A stretch of 64,000 bases of DNA from Saccharibacillus sacchari DSM 19268 (GCF_000585395.1 NZ_KK073875.1:2027721-2091720), one strand, 5' to 3'; positions 1 through 10,010 are shown, counted from the first letter of the stretch. Translations and numbers: made by a program. The notes: a model not told the origin generated them from the letters alone.

Positions 1-23
1 TTAATTTGTGAACATTTAGACAT

Positions 24-63
24 AAAAATACCCTGCGTCCATTTTCCGCGGACAACAGGGTGT
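24..63 (-). terminator. Rho-independent terminator of the 2.7-kb operon
   Basis: On the minus strand an ACCCTG / CAGGGT stem with inner GTCC/GGAC pairing is followed by TATTTTTAT. It lies just after the stop codon of the small acetyltransferase gene at 82. Confidence 0.7.
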
Positions 64-81
64 TGAATCAACTTGTAACGC

Positions 82-360
82 TTAGTCTTTTTGCCAAACA
101 TCCTCGTATTCCTTTTTCCGTTTGAACAAAGCTTCCGCAAACGGGCAAACCGGCTCGATCTTCACTCCGCTTTCGCGCGCCAGATCCACAACGCGCTCTA
201 CCAATTGCTCGCCTGCATGTTGACCCCGCATGGATTCGGCCACAAACGTATGATCGACCATCAGTACCCCGTCGTCGCGTACCGTCCAATTCACCTTACC
301 GACTTCCTGTCCGTCTTTAATCATGACGAAGGCATGTTCCTTGCGCTCAATGCTTGCCAT
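82..360 (-). CDS. Small GNAT-like N-acetyltransferase (COG2388/YjdJ type)
   Basis: A 92-residue protein made of a single compact acetyltransferase fold. The stretch RGQHAGEQLVERVVDLARE matches the acetyl-CoA loop and helix of the small COG2388 family, and the following EPVCPFAEALFKR is the family's usual C-terminal signature (a Cys-Pro-Phe turn before the last helix). The substrate is unknown for this family. The start is ATG at 360, preceded by GAGGAGG seven bases upstream; the in-frame extension further upstream has no ribosome binding site. The gene follows the HtrA-like protease with a gap of about 38 bases and precedes a terminator, so it is probably the last gene of that operon. Function beyond the fold is not inferred. 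Confidence 0.85.
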   Translation of the reverse strand: MASIERKEHAFVMIKDGQEVGKVNWTVRDDGVLMVDHTFVAESMRGQHAGEQLVERVVDLARESGVKIEPVCPFAEALFKRKKEYEDVWQKD

Positions 361-398
361 CTTGCATCCTCCTCTATCCGATTCCAAAATCAATGCTT

Positions 399-1736
399 TT
401 ATTCCGACTTGCCGCTGATCATCTTCAGCACGTCCGAAGCGTCTCCGGCCTCATAGCCCACTTGGTAGACGAGATCGTAGAATTCGGTCGTCGTGCCTCC
501 GCTTTCTGCGCGCTCGTCAGCCGAGATCGTGACATAGACGCTGACTGTTCCGTCCCCGTTTTCCACGCCGATGCAGTAATCGAGATAGACGCCGAGCGTA
601 TCCTTGTAGCCGTCAGCGAAGTTCTTATACGATTGCTTCGCCTGCCACTCGGCGCCCAGCAGATTATAGGCCGTCTTGTAATCTTGCAGCGCAACCGCGT
701 CGTAAAAGGCATACAGGACGTCCTCGGACGCATATTCCAGTTCGGTTGCATCTACCGGAACATCGTCGTAGCCGTAATCGTCGCCATAATAATCATCGCC
801 GTACTCGTCTGTCGGAAGGCCGTATTCGTCATATCCGTAATCCGGCGCCGGCAACACGTCCATCGGGCTGTCGGACCAGCCTTTGGCCGAATCGACAATG
901 CTGATCACCGGGATACTGAAACCTATGCCGCCTTCGTCGGTAACCGCCGAGTTGATCCCCAGCACCTGCCCGGTTCGACGGTCAACCAACGGCCCGCCGC
1001 TATTGCCGGGCGCGATCGGCGCGGAGATTTGATACAAGCCTTCATAGTAATAAGGCGCAATATCGAAAGTTCGATCGACGCCGCTGACGATGCCTGTCGT
1101 GACTGTGTTCTGCAAGCCCAACGGGCTGCCGAGCGCCAACACTTCGTCTCCGACTTCCGCTTCGGCATTAAGCTTCAGCTCCAGCGGTTCCACGCCTTCA
1201 AGATCCGGTACTCGCACCACCGCGACATCCGTTTCTTCGCCGATCCCGATAACCGTGCCCGGCATTTGATCGGAGTCGGACATGGTGATCGTAACATCCG
1301 CATATCCCGCAACCACGTGAGCGTTCGTCAGGATGTCGCCCCGATCATTGTACAGGAAGCCCGATCCGATCGATCCGTCTGCCGTTTCGATCATGACGAC
1401 CTTTTCGCCGACCGTAGAGATGATTTGCTTAAGCGTCAAGCCGTCATCCTCGCCGCCTTGCCCGGCTGAATCATTCGACGTCTCGTCATCGGTCGCGTTT
1501 CCCGAGTCCGCACCTCCGCCCGAAGAATCGGCGGGGTCATCGGAACCTCCATTATCCGCCGCTGAACCGGAGGTTACCCGCGTCGAGGCAAGTTCGGTTC
1601 CGCCCGCTGCGTCAGCCAGCAGAGACCCTTCACCCGCATTCACCGAATAGCTTCGATGAATGGCATATGAGCCGGCGGAACCGGCCAGCAAGACGACTGC
1701 ACTGACTACAATGCTAATGATCGCCTGTTTTTTCAT
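399..1736 (-). CDS. Membrane-anchored HtrA-like serine protease with C-terminal NTF2-like domain
   Basis: A 445-residue trypsin-fold protease. One N-terminal membrane helix (residues about 4-25) is followed by a Gly/Ser/Asp-rich linker to about residue 100. The catalytic triad is visible: His in LTNAHVVAG, Asp in EETDVAVVRV, Ser in APGNSGGPLVD. No PDZ domain follows, unlike DegP/HtrA. Instead there is a Tyr/Asp-rich linker (DEYGDDYYGDDYGYDD) and about 110 residues (SEDVLYAFYDAVALQDYKTAY...) that look like an NTF2-like fold; that last call is a guess from pattern. The ATG at 1736 overlaps the stop of the upstream zinc-ribbon gene (ATGA), with GAGGAGG inside that gene, so the two are translationally coupled. 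It probably works at the outer face of the membrane, perhaps with the zinc-ribbon protein. Confidence 0.9.
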   Translation of the reverse strand: MKKQAIISIVVSAVVLLAGSAGSYAIHRSYSVNAGEGSLLADAAGGTELASTRVTSGSAADNGGSDDPADSSGGGADSGNATDDETSNDSAGQGGEDDGLTLKQIISTVGEKVVMIETADGSIGSGFLYNDRGDILTNAHVVAGYADVTITMSDSDQMPGTVIGIGEETDVAVVRVPDLEGVEPLELKLNAEAEVGDEVLALGSPLGLQNTVTTGIVSGVDRTFDIAPYYYEGLYQISAPIAPGNSGGPLVDRRTGQVLGINSAVTDEGGIGFSIPVISIVDSAKGWSDSPMDVLPAPDYGYDEYGLPTDEYGDDYYGDDYGYDDVPVDATELEYASEDVLYAFYDAVALQDYKTAYNLLGAEWQAKQSYKNFADGYKDTLGVYLDYCIGVENGDGTVSVYVTISADERAESGGTTTEFYDLVYQVGYEAGDASDVLKMISGKSE

Positions 1737-2698
1737 GCCGATTCCTCCTCTACCTGGCTGCGCAACTTGTCAAAACGAGCGCGAAGACGGTTGTAAGCGC
1801 CGCCTTTCAGCTCAGAAAGTTCCTGCTCGACTTCATTTAGCTTTGCAGCTGCTCCGGACGCGTCCGCGCTTCCGAGCATCCGCTGAGCTTCCGTAAGCTG
1901 CGTATCCAGACGGCGGATCGTTTGCACGGCTTGCAAGTCGGACCGGATCCCCGGATCATCCGGACGTTTGTCCAACGCTTCACCAAGCTTGGACTCCGCA
2001 ATCTCGTAGTTGCCGCCCAATGCCGCATCCGCAGCAGAACGCTGAATTCCCGCAGCTTCGGCACTGACCCCGCGCTCATGGCCCACCTGCCATATCAATA
2101 CACCCGCAACGCAAACGGCGAGTAGCGGCGGCACGATCCAGGGAACCAGATTCTTTTTCCCCGCAGCAGGACGTTCAGAAGCACTCGGATCGCGGACGCC
2201 CGGACGCTGCCCCGCAATCGGCGCATGCGGCGGCGCGAAGCGAGTATCCCCTCCAGAAAGCGGTACGGGCCGCATTTGCGGCGGAGCAGACTCGCCGGTA
2301 CCAAACAACCCTCCGGACTCTACGGACCGCCTCCCGGATGCTCCCTGTTCGCCATCCGGCTTCGTTAACCTTACAGCAATCGGCTCCCTTACGGGAGGAG
2401 GCACAGTTTCAGTTTTTACAGACTCCTCCGGTTCTGAGCTTCGTCGCAGTCTCGGCGTCTCGCCGACCCCCGTAACGGAAGGATGCGGCATACTGCGCGC
2501 TTCCGGCCATGCCGCGTTAGACGACGGGTCCCGCTGCCCCGCGCTCGCTTCGTCACCTCCCCAACCCGGGGCAGTGCCTGTTCGGGCGTCCAACTCCCGT
2601 ACCTTCGATTCGGACGACGCTTCCGGTTGCTTCGCGCCGCAGCTGCTGCAAAAACGGCTGCCTTCCGGCAGTTCAGTTCCGCATTGTACACATCGCAT
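1733..2698 (-). CDS. Zinc-ribbon membrane protein with extracytoplasmic helical domain
   Basis: A 321-residue protein that begins with a zinc ribbon (CVQCGTELPEGSRFCSSCG, two CxxC pairs). A Pro/Ser/Gly-rich low-complexity stretch of about 150 residues follows, then one membrane helix (LVPWIVPPLLAVCVAGVLIW). The C-terminal helical domain (QRSAADAALGGNYEIAESKLGEALDKRP) looks TPR-like and ends in coiled coil. The topology suggests a cytoplasmic zinc ribbon and an external helical part. GAGGGGGAG stands six bases before the ATG. It is the first gene of a coupled pair with the HtrA-like protease. Many Firmicutes have such zinc-ribbon/TM proteins of unknown function, and I do not assign one. Confidence 0.85.
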   Translation of the reverse strand: MRCVQCGTELPEGSRFCSSCGAKQPEASSESKVRELDARTGTAPGWGGDEASAGQRDPSSNAAWPEARSMPHPSVTGVGETPRLRRSSEPEESVKTETVPPPVREPIAVRLTKPDGEQGASGRRSVESGGLFGTGESAPPQMRPVPLSGGDTRFAPPHAPIAGQRPGVRDPSASERPAAGKKNLVPWIVPPLLAVCVAGVLIWQVGHERGVSAEAAGIQRSAADAALGGNYEIAESKLGEALDKRPDDPGIRSDLQAVQTIRRLDTQLTEAQRMLGSADASGAAAKLNEVEQELSELKGGAYNRLRARFDKLRSQVEEESA

Positions 2699-2841
2699 TT
2701 TGCACTCCCCCTCGCTTTGCCTGTATCCATTTTAACGAATTCGGCAGTGTTTTGTCTGTATTCGATCCACGGACCTCTCCCAGCCACGGTCGTTTCGAAT
2801 TAAGATTTATTACCCACATACAAGGAAGATAGCGACGCGCA

Positions 2842-2899
2842 TAAAAAAATAAAAACGAGTCGTCCGTACCCGAAAGCTTCGGGCAGTCGGTACGACTCG
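2842..2899 (-). terminator. Terminator downstream of the hybrid histidine kinase
   Basis: The stem CGAGTCGT/ACGACTCG continues inward through CCCGAA/TTCGGG. On the minus strand it is followed by TTTTTATTTTTTT. It lies directly after the stop codon at 2909. Confidence 0.9.
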
Positions 2900-2908
2900 C
2901 CATATTCA

Positions 2909-5900
2909 CTAGACTCCCGTGCGGGCAATCCGGCGTTTCCATTTTTCAATCAAGGATTCGACTTCTTCCACGAATAGCGGCTTGCTGATAAAGTCTTGCA
3001 TCCCGGCCTTGCGGCACCGCTCCTGATTCTCCTTATCGGAAAAGGCCGTAACCGCTACAATGACCGGATCTTCCCCCGCAAACAACTCTCGAATCCGGGC
3101 CGCGGACTCCAATCCGTCCATCTCGGGCATCTGCACATCCATGAAGATCAGATCGTATCGGCGCGCCATTGCAGCTTCGATCGCCTCGCGGCCGTTATGA
3201 GCCACATCGCAGGCGCAACCGAACCTGGTCAACATCTCGTTCAACAAACGGCAATTAACCGGATGATCCTCCACGATAAGCGCTCGCAGGTCGCCTTCAG
3301 GAGCGATCGATTCCGCCACCGGCTCTTCTCGGCGCTCACGAGCGGAAGCCTGCGTAAGCCGCTCCCCCAACCCTTCCAAGCCCGTCGGTTCTTCTTCAAA
3401 CACCGGCTCTTCGCCCGGAATATGCAGCGGCAGCGTAAAGTGGAAGTTCGATCCTTCGCCTTCCCGGCTTTGCACCCCGATAAAGCCGTCCATCAGATCA
3501 ATCAGCTTCTGACAGATCGCAAGACCGAGTCCTGTTCCCCCATACTTCCGATTGATCGACGGATCGATCTGGGAGAACGATTGGAACAACAAGCCCTGCT
3601 TATCCGGCGGGATGCCGATGCCCGTATCGCGCACCGCCACCTCCAAAGTCAGCACATTGTTGGGATGAAAAAACCCCGGTTCGATCGTGACCGCGACGCC
3701 GCCCTCATCCGTAAACTTAATCGCGTTGCTGATCAGGTTAACCAGCACTTGCCTCACGCGGTCCGGATCTCCGACCAACACCTCGGGCACGGACGGCGCC
3801 ACGCTGGCCGTGAGCATTAAGCCTTTTTCCGCCGCCCGCGACGAGAAGAGGTCGATCGCCTGGTCCAGCACGTGCCGAATCTGCATGGGCTCGTGGCTCA
3901 AGGTCATTTTGCCTGCCTCGATCTTGCTGAAGTCCAGCACTTCGTTCAGGATATGCATCAGGTTCTCGCTGCTCTGAAGGATGATATCCACGTAAGAGTG
4001 CTGGGATTCGTCAAGTTCCGTCTCGCCAAGCAGCGTAGCCATCCCGATGACCCCGTTCATCGGCGTACGCAACTCATGGCTCATGATCGCCAGGAACTCG
4101 GATTTTGCGCGATCGGCACGTTCCGCCGATTCTTTCGCCCGAATGATTTCCTTCTCGCCCGTGATGTCGGTAAAAACGACGACGACGCCTTTGCGCTCTC
4201 CTTGATCGTATAGCGGCGTGACCCGGTAGGAGACCAGGAAACTTGAACCGTCTTTGCGCCAGAATACCGATTCGCTGTCCTGATGGGCTTCTCCGGTGCG
4301 CAGTGCATTCATGAGCGGAGAACCGTTGGGGTCGTATTGAATGCCGTCCTGACTGGTTTGTTGAATTTGGGACAGATCCAGCCCGTTGATTGCTTCATTC
4401 GGACGGCATCCCAGCATCTCCGCGCCTGTCGGATTGATAAATACGAGTTTTCCTTCAAAATCAGTCCCGAAAATCCCTTCGGACACGGAGTTCAGGATCA
4501 ACGTATGCTCATAACTCAGTTTTTCGATCTGGGCCAGATGCCGCTTCCGCTCGGTGATGTCGCTGGCAATGCCGTAAACGCCGACTACCCTCTCGTCTAC
4601 AATAATCGGCGTGTTCGTCACGCTGACATCGATCCGGCTTTCGTCTTTGCGAACCAGACACACTTCATACGTCTGCGCTTCGCCGCGCTTGACTCTCTCG
4701 AAACCGGATTCCACCCGCTCCCGGTGCTCCGGCACCGCCAGTTCCGCAATCGGAAGACCGATCAGTTCGCTCTCGGAATAACCGGTCAGCCGCTCTTGGC
4801 CTGCATTCACCGTCACGAATCGCCCTTCCAGATCGTACGCGTACACGCCGGACGGATTATAGTCGAACAAGGATTTGTATCGCTGCTCGCTCTCGCGAAT
4901 CAGATTTTCGATAGTCGCTTGCTGCGTGATATCCTGCGTCATCCCGATGATGCGCAGCGTCTCGCCGTCCGGTCCCCGAGATACTTCGTACTGGCTCCGA
5001 ATCGTTTTGACCGTCCGGTCCGACAAGATGACCCGATAATTGATATAAGGCTCGGCCTCCCCGCGCAGCATTCGTTCCGTATAATCGAGCAAAGGCGCCT
5101 GATCCGCAGGATGCAGAATGCGCAGCAGCGACTTCGGGTAGCTCTCGTCCTGAACCAATTCCCCTTCGAAAATGCGCAGCGTCTCCTCGGAGTAATGAAT
5201 CCGTTCTTCCGCCAGATTCCATTCCCAGGAACCGATATGCGCGATCCGTTGCACTTCGTCAAGCATGTCTTCGTACATTTTGCGCGTCGTGACGTCCCGT
5301 CCGATGCCCATGATCGTGTCCGCTTCTCCGATTCGCCCGCGCAAGATGCGGAACATGGTCTCGAACCATAGATAACGACCGTCCTTGTGGCGAATGCGGC
5401 GCATCAATACCTGGCCCTGCGCATCCTCAACCGATAAAGCGGAAATCGCTTGAAACTCGTCAGGGTGATAAAATTCCGAGCGATAATGCCCGATCATCTC
5501 TTCGGGCGTATAGCCGACCAACGTCTTCACGGACGGCGAAACATATAATAAACGCCCGTCCATCGAGCTTTGCGTAATCATTTCGCGGGTGTTGTCCATC
5601 AGCATCTCATAAGCGTCGCTGCTCTCCATCAGCTGCTGACGGTCCTTATACTCCGTAGTCACGTCAAGCGCATGTACGATCACGCAGCGCCCCGGCTGCC
5701 CGTCCGCCGCATCCAATTCGGCTAAATGGAACGACACCCAGACAAAGCTCCCGTCTTTGCGTTGACATCGGCGTTCAAACTCCAGCGGGTCTTCCGGATC
5801 GGCGATCGCTTCGCGAATCTGCGCATTGGCACGTTCCGACTCCGGGGCGGCTTCGGCATGCAGCAATGCCATGAACTCCAAACCGATCAGTTCCTCCTCG

Positions 5901-6040
5901 CGATACCCGAGGATCAGACCCAATTTGGCATTCGCATATAACAGATGCCCTCTGCCTACCGCCAGCACGGCGATGCCGACCGGAGACTGTTTGTAGATTC
6001 TCTCGAAGATTGTCGTTCCCTGTTCCGGCTGCTTGCTCAT
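2909..6040 (-). CDS. Five-PAS hybrid histidine kinase with C-terminal receiver
   Basis: A 1043-residue soluble hybrid sensor kinase. Five PAS domains lie in tandem at about 8-125, 140-255, 260-375, 385-500 and 510-635, each with a PAC-type end such as [16 protein letters not shown] or ASDITERK. A HisKA domain carries the phospho-acceptor His near residue 653 in [15 protein letters not shown]. The ATPase domain has the N box (NLISNAIKF), DTGIGIP and [10 protein letters not shown] receiver domain ends the protein with its Asp near 967 ([14 protein letters not shown]). No membrane segment is visible, so cytoplasmic cues are likely. ATG at 6040 follows GAGGGGA; the 25-residue upstream extension has no binding site. 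No Hpt or separate regulator is adjacent, so the output partner is elsewhere. A strong terminator follows. Confidence 0.95.
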   Translation of the reverse strand: MSKQPEQGTTIFERIYKQSPVGIAVLAVGRGHLLYANAKLGLILGYREEELIGLEFMALLHAEAAPESERANAQIREAIADPEDPLEFERRCQRKDGSFVWVSFHLAELDAADGQPGRCVIVHALDVTTEYKDRQQLMESSDAYEMLMDNTREMITQSSMDGRLLYVSPSVKTLVGYTPEEMIGHYRSEFYHPDEFQAISALSVEDAQGQVLMRRIRHKDGRYLWFETMFRILRGRIGEADTIMGIGRDVTTRKMYEDMLDEVQRIAHIGSWEWNLAEERIHYSEETLRIFEGELVQDESYPKSLLRILHPADQAPLLDYTERMLRGEAEPYINYRVILSDRTVKTIRSQYEVSRGPDGETLRIIGMTQDITQQATIENLIRESEQRYKSLFDYNPSGVYAYDLEGRFVTVNAGQERLTGYSESELIGLPIAELAVPEHRERVESGFERVKRGEAQTYEVCLVRKDESRIDVSVTNTPIIVDERVVGVYGIASDITERKRHLAQIEKLSYEHTLILNSVSEGIFGTDFEGKLVFINPTGAEMLGCRPNEAINGLDLSQIQQTSQDGIQYDPNGSPLMNALRTGEAHQDSESVFWRKDGSSFLVSYRVTPLYDQGERKGVVVVFTDITGEKEIIRAKESAERADRAKSEFLAIMSHELRTPMNGVIGMATLLGETELDESQHSYVDIILQSSENLMHILNEVLDFSKIEAGKMTLSHEPMQIRHVLDQAIDLFSSRAAEKGLMLTASVAPSVPEVLVGDPDRVRQVLVNLISNAIKFTDEGGVAVTIEPGFFHPNNVLTLEVAVRDTGIGIPPDKQGLLFQSFSQIDPSINRKYGGTGLGLAICQKLIDLMDGFIGVQSREGEGSNFHFTLPLHIPGEEPVFEEEPTGLEGLGERLTQASARERREEPVAESIAPEGDLRALIVEDHPVNCRLLNEMLTRFGCACDVAHNGREAIEAAMARRYDLIFMDVQMPEMDGLESAARIRELFAGEDPVIVAVTAFSDKENQERCRKAGMQDFISKPLFVEEVESLIEKWKRRIARTGV

Positions 6041-6257
6041 CCCATTCCCCTCGCTCTGCCGCATATTCCGCTTCGGCTGTTCGAACGCTGCTGCCGGTCT
6101 TCCGCGCGCGGTCATTTACCAATAGTATACATTTATTTTTTTCGAATCCAAAACCTTTTTCACCGATCCTGAAGCAACTTATAAAATCGGACTATCCATT
6201 TAGTCGAATTTCGTCGATATAAGGAAGTGAGCGATTTTTTTACATGAAAAGAGCTGA

Positions 6258-8654
6258 ATGCAGATGAACTTTTACTTTGAAATGAACGAGCTGAATATGT
6301 ACTACCTCGGAGCGGCCATGCTCTGTGCCCTTGCGGCCTGCTTGACTATTTTATTGCTGACGGCCGGCCCCGCGTCTTCGCTGCGAATTCTGTTGGGACG
6401 CGAACGTCTTCCCCTGTTGCTGCTGGCAGGCTTTTTCCTGGGCGGCAATCAATTTTTCGGCATACGTTCGGTTTTGACCGACAGTTACCCCGCCACAAAT
6501 CTTTTCGCCTTGCTGTTCCCGCTGGCAGCCGGCATGTTGATTTGCCTATTGGCCCTTCGCGTGTCAAGCCTTGAGCGCGTGGGCGCCTTATATTCGCTGG
6601 GAGGCGCGCTTGTGCTTACGGTGCTGATCATTGCGATCGATTATTCCAGCATTTACATGAATTTCGGCCGCGTCGATTGGAGGCCCGAACCCTTCCTCAT
6701 GGCCGTCATCGGGTTATTTTGCGTACTGTTCCCGCTGCTTCGCTTGTTGTCGCTCATCACTCGACGAAAAGGTCGAATGCTGGAACGGTTTCCGATTCCG
6801 GGCATGCTCTTCTGCGCACTGGCGATTACCTCCATCGCTCCCGTTCTTGCCTTATCCGCTTTGCCTCCCGATCCGCAGTTGGCTCCGCTCGGGATGTCCG
6901 ACGGTCAAATCCCTTATATTCTGCTATTCGCAATCGCGGCGGGCTTGCTCATTCTGACCGATCGCTACCGCGAAAGCGATTCGAGCAAGCAGCTTCAACA
7001 AATTCGGGAAAAAGAGACCCATTACATGTCGTTGTTCTCCAACAATCCGGATGCCGTCATCGCACTCAACGAACACGGCAAGTTGTCGGACATGAACGAC
7101 CGGGCACGCGAACTGCTCAAGTCGCTTCCCGGCGGCGTGCCCGACCGTTTGTCCGGCGAATGGTTGCCCGAAGGCCAAAAAAAGAAACTTCAGGCGCATT
7201 TCGGCAAAGTGTTGAGCGGTTTCTCGGACGAGATCGACGTCGAGTTGATCGACGCCGAAAGCAACTCCATGCACCTGCTGCTGACTTCCCAACCCATTCT
7301 GATCGAAGGTCGTTTTACAGGCTCCTACAGCATCGCCAAAGACGTTACCGAGAGCAAAAACACGCAAGAAAAAATCCGGCACCTGGCCTATCACGACGAT
7401 CTGACGGGCCTGACCAATCGCAAATACGTGCGCGAATGCGTTGAAAGCCTGACAAACTCCGCGAATGTTCAACCGTTCCATCTATTCTTTATCGACTTTG
7501 ACCGTTTTAAAAAGGTCAATGACCTGTTCGGACACGAATTCGGAGATAAAGTGATTCGGCGCTCTGCCCATAAGCTTCAAAGCGCATTGCCCGAAGGTAC
7601 CCTCCTGTCGCGTTCCACGGCAGACGAATTTATTGCGATCGTGCCGTCTAAATTCGATGCGATTTACGCTGCGCAACGCGTCGGCGACGAGTTTTCGCAT
7701 CCGTTCCGCATCGGACAGCAAATGGTCAGCTTGTCGGCAAGTATCGGGATTGCGCGCTTTCCCGAAGACGGAACCGATGGCGAAGCTTTGTTTAAAAATG
7801 CCGATTTGGCTCGATTCGATGCGCAAAGCCGGGGCGGAGGAAGGTTTGTTTTCTTCGATCACGACCGCGCGGCAGAAAATCACGAGCGTTTAATTCTGGA
7901 GCGTGATCTTCAGAGCGCAATCGAGCACGGGAACTTGGTGTTGTTCTACCAGCCGAAGGTAGACACGCGTACCGGCGGAATCGTAGGCCTTGAAGCACTC
8001 GTGCGCTGGCAGCACCCGACGCTCGGCATGGTACCGCCGCTGAAGTTCATTTCCATTGCGGAAGAATCCGGACTGATCGTGCCGCTGGAGCGTTGGGTGC
8101 TGCGCACCGCCTGCATCCAAATGCAGGCCTGGATCAGCGAAGGAAGACCTTCTATTCCGGTAGCCGTCAACCTCTCGCAAATCCATCTGATGCAAAGCAA
8201 CATTGTCGAAAATGTGATGTCCACGCTGGAGGGTCTGAACTTCGATACGCGCTTGCTGGAGCTGGAAGTGACCGAAAGCGCGATGATGCACAACGAAGAG
8301 CAGGTTATCGCCATTCTGAGACAGTTCAAGCAAGTCGGAATCGCGGTCAGTCTCGACGACTTCGGAACCGGCTACAGCTCGTTGAGCTACCTCCACTCCT
8401 TGCCGATCGATTGCCTGAAAATCGACCGTTCCTTCATCAAAGGCATCACGACCAACGAAAACAGCCGCGCGATCGTGGAGATGATTCTCACGATGGCCCG
8501 CCAATTGGGTCTTCGCATCATCGCGGAAGGCATCGAGCATGAAGAACAGGCCGAGCTGCTGCGCGAGCTGCAATGCTTCACCGCTCAAGGCTTCTATTAC
8601 AGCAAGCCCGTTCCGGCCGACGAAGTGTATGCCAGCCATCAGCTCAGCTCCTAA
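6258..8654 (+). CDS. Membrane GGDEF-EAL protein with degenerate GGDEF (probable c-di-GMP phosphodiesterase)
   Basis: A 798-residue protein. Seven hydrophobic segments fill residues about 10-235, in a layout like a degenerate MHYT/7TM sensor. A PAS domain (about 250-365) follows, then a GGDEF domain opening with YHDDLTGLTNRKY. The active-site loop, however, reads LSRSTADEF near residue 454 instead of GGDEF, so cyclase activity is unlikely. The EAL domain looks intact: GLEALVRWQHP near 580, the DDFGTGYSSLSYL loop, and IDRSFIKG. The likely activity is c-di-GMP hydrolysis, with the GGDEF acting at most as a GTP-binding regulatory domain. Two in-frame ATGs lie at 6258 and 6264; neither has a strong ribosome binding site. 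The gene is divergent from the hybrid kinase and is followed by a terminator. Confidence 0.93.
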   Translation: MQMNFYFEMNELNMYYLGAAMLCALAACLTILLLTAGPASSLRILLGRERLPLLLLAGFFLGGNQFFGIRSVLTDSYPATNLFALLFPLAAGMLICLLALRVSSLERVGALYSLGGALVLTVLIIAIDYSSIYMNFGRVDWRPEPFLMAVIGLFCVLFPLLRLLSLITRRKGRMLERFPIPGMLFCALAITSIAPVLALSALPPDPQLAPLGMSDGQIPYILLFAIAAGLLILTDRYRESDSSKQLQQIREKETHYMSLFSNNPDAVIALNEHGKLSDMNDRARELLKSLPGGVPDRLSGEWLPEGQKKKLQAHFGKVLSGFSDEIDVELIDAESNSMHLLLTSQPILIEGRFTGSYSIAKDVTESKNTQEKIRHLAYHDDLTGLTNRKYVRECVESLTNSANVQPFHLFFIDFDRFKKVNDLFGHEFGDKVIRRSAHKLQSALPEGTLLSRSTADEFIAIVPSKFDAIYAAQRVGDEFSHPFRIGQQMVSLSASIGIARFPEDGTDGEALFKNADLARFDAQSRGGGRFVFFDHDRAAENHERLILERDLQSAIEHGNLVLFYQPKVDTRTGGIVGLEALVRWQHPTLGMVPPLKFISIAEESGLIVPLERWVLRTACIQMQAWISEGRPSIPVAVNLSQIHLMQSNIVENVMSTLEGLNFDTRLLELEVTESAMMHNEEQVIAILRQFKQVGIAVSLDDFGTGYSSLSYLHSLPIDCLKIDRSFIKGITTNENSRAIVEMILTMARQLGLRIIAEGIEHEEQAELLRELQCFTAQGFYYSKPVPADEVYASHQLSS

Positions 8655-8680
8655 TCCCCCTGAAAAAGCCTGCTGCATCA

Positions 8681-8722
8681 AAAGACCGTCCGGCGTCTTG
8701 CGACGACCCGGGCGGTCTTTTT
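8681..8722 (+). terminator. Terminator of the GGDEF/EAL gene
   Basis: AAAGACCGTCC pairs with GGCGGTCTTT and is followed by a short T run. It begins about 25 bases after the stop codon at 8654. Confidence 0.8.
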
Positions 8723-8792
8723 GCCGGAAGCGCGCCTAAGTTTCGTTGCCGGTCCGGCGCCGCGCTCCCTTTTCTTTTTTACAAACCGATCC

Positions 8793-9551
8793 TTAACAAA
8801 TCACTTCGACGCCAAGCTTCTCCAACCGCTCCATCCATTCGTCCGAAGGCTGACGGTCGGTGACCAGATAATCGACGGAGCCGAGATCGAAGAGCTTCAC
8901 GAACGCGACTTTGTCGAATTTGGTATGATCGGCCAGCAGGACCGTCTTGCGCGCCTGTGCCAGCATGCGCTTCTTCAGCTCGCTTTCCGGTTCGTTCGAA
9001 TCGGTGGCTCCGTATTCGGTCGATAGCCCTTTGCAGCTGAACAGCGCCGTGTCGACGACATACTTGGACACGGTTTCGTTGGCGACGGCGCCGACGAGCG
9101 AGTTCGAGTGCGGACGCAGCGTGCCTCCGGTCGAGATGACGGTGTGGCCCAGCTTCGCATATTCGGAAAAAATGATGCTGGAGTTGGTAATGACGGTGAG
9201 GTTCTTTTTGGCCGTTCCGAGTTCCTTCAGCGCCTCGAACACGGTAGAGCTCGGGTCGGCCATCAACGTATCGCCGTCGGAAATAAGGCGTGCCAACTTG
9301 CGGGCGATATCGTTCTTCTCCGGCAGGTTGGTCGTGTGGCGAGTCTGGTAAGACAGATCCTCGTTGGTGTGCACGTTGAGCACCGCTCCCCCGTAGGTGC
9401 GCGTCACGATGCCTTCCTTCTCCAACTTCTCCAGGTCGCGGCGGATCGTCTCCTCGGTGACTTCGAACAAGGTGCTCAAAGCGGCGACAAATACCTTTTG
9501 GTCCCGGCGTAAAAATTCGATAATTTTCTCTCTGCGCTCAAATCCCAGCAC
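8793..9551 (-). CDS. DeoR-family transcriptional regulator
   Basis: A 252-residue sugar-responsive repressor type. The N-terminal winged helix-turn-helix is clear (RREKIIEFLRRDQKVFVAALSTLFEVTEETIRRDLEKLEKEG, then VTRTYGGAVL), which is the DeoR signature. The C-terminal part (about 75-230) is the DeoRC sugar-phosphate-binding domain, with LMADPSSTVFEAL and VLLADHTKFDK motifs. An ATG at 9557 abuts its GAGGG with no spacing, whereas the GTG at 9551 has the same GAGGG at a normal distance, so I prefer GTG. No sugar gene is immediately adjacent, so its target is not evident from context; ppaC upstream is not an expected target. Confidence 0.92.
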   Translation of the reverse strand: MLGFERREKIIEFLRRDQKVFVAALSTLFEVTEETIRRDLEKLEKEGIVTRTYGGAVLNVHTNEDLSYQTRHTTNLPEKNDIARKLARLISDGDTLMADPSSTVFEALKELGTAKKNLTVITNSSIIFSEYAKLGHTVISTGGTLRPHSNSLVGAVANETVSKYVVDTALFSCKGLSTEYGATDSNEPESELKKRMLAQARKTVLLADHTKFDKVAFVKLFDLGSVDYLVTDRQPSDEWMERLEKLGVEVIC

Positions 9552-9765
9552 AAGCATCCCTCGATTCGTTCGTTCATCGGCCGCAGCCGTCGGTATGGAT
9601 CAGGCGAGACGGATAAAACAGATTGCTTATGCATGCTGCTCGTTTCTGCGTTTTGACCGTGTTTTTGTTTGGGTTTTCTTGTTTTCAGTATAGAGGATGT
9701 AGGGGAAAGGCGAAAGGCCCATGCGGGGAAATGTTGGCCCGGGTGCGGCAAGGGGCAAATGAGGC

Positions 9766-9815
9766 TGGGCTGGGCTGGGCTGGGCTGGGCTGGGCTGGGC
9801 TGGGCTGGGCTGGGC
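9766..9815 (+). repeat. (TGGGC)x10 tandem pentanucleotide repeat
   Basis: Ten uninterrupted copies of the five-base unit TGGGC, preceded by a partial unit. GGG runs recur every five bases with two-base loops on the plus strand, which allows G-quadruplex formation. It lies between the deoR-like promoter region and a set of dispersed repeats. Confidence 0.98.
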
Positions 9816-10010
9816 TAACGGATTGTATGTCCTTCAAAAGCCCAAATCAACCCCCGCTGCGATTTTAACGGATCGCATGTCCGTTAGAAGCTTTTTTTGC
9901 CGTTTTTTTCGCCAATATCAAGCTCATTTTCACGCTAAGCGTCACCTCAATCCGTTAAAAATCCTACACTGCTCCAAAAGCCTGCTAAGCGTCGTCTCGA
10001 TCCGTTAGAA
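9816..10010. repeat. Cluster of TAACGGATC / GCTAAGCGTC motifs, locus 1
   Basis: Four related 20-27 bp motifs: TAACGGATTGTATGTCC (9816), TAACGGATCGCATGTCCGTT (about 9872), GCTAAGCGTCACCTCAATCC + GTTA (about 9939) and GCTAAGCGTCGTCTCGATCC + GTTA (about 9985). The same words recur near 24862-25055. Confidence 0.85.

Noticed and set aside
354..1469. Long plus-strand frame opposite the HtrA-like gene
   Set aside because: The opposite frame encodes the full catalytic triad of a protease. This one has no domain, no ribosome site and unusual composition.
9766..9815. CRISPR-like array
   Set aside because: The repeats are contiguous five-base units without spacers.
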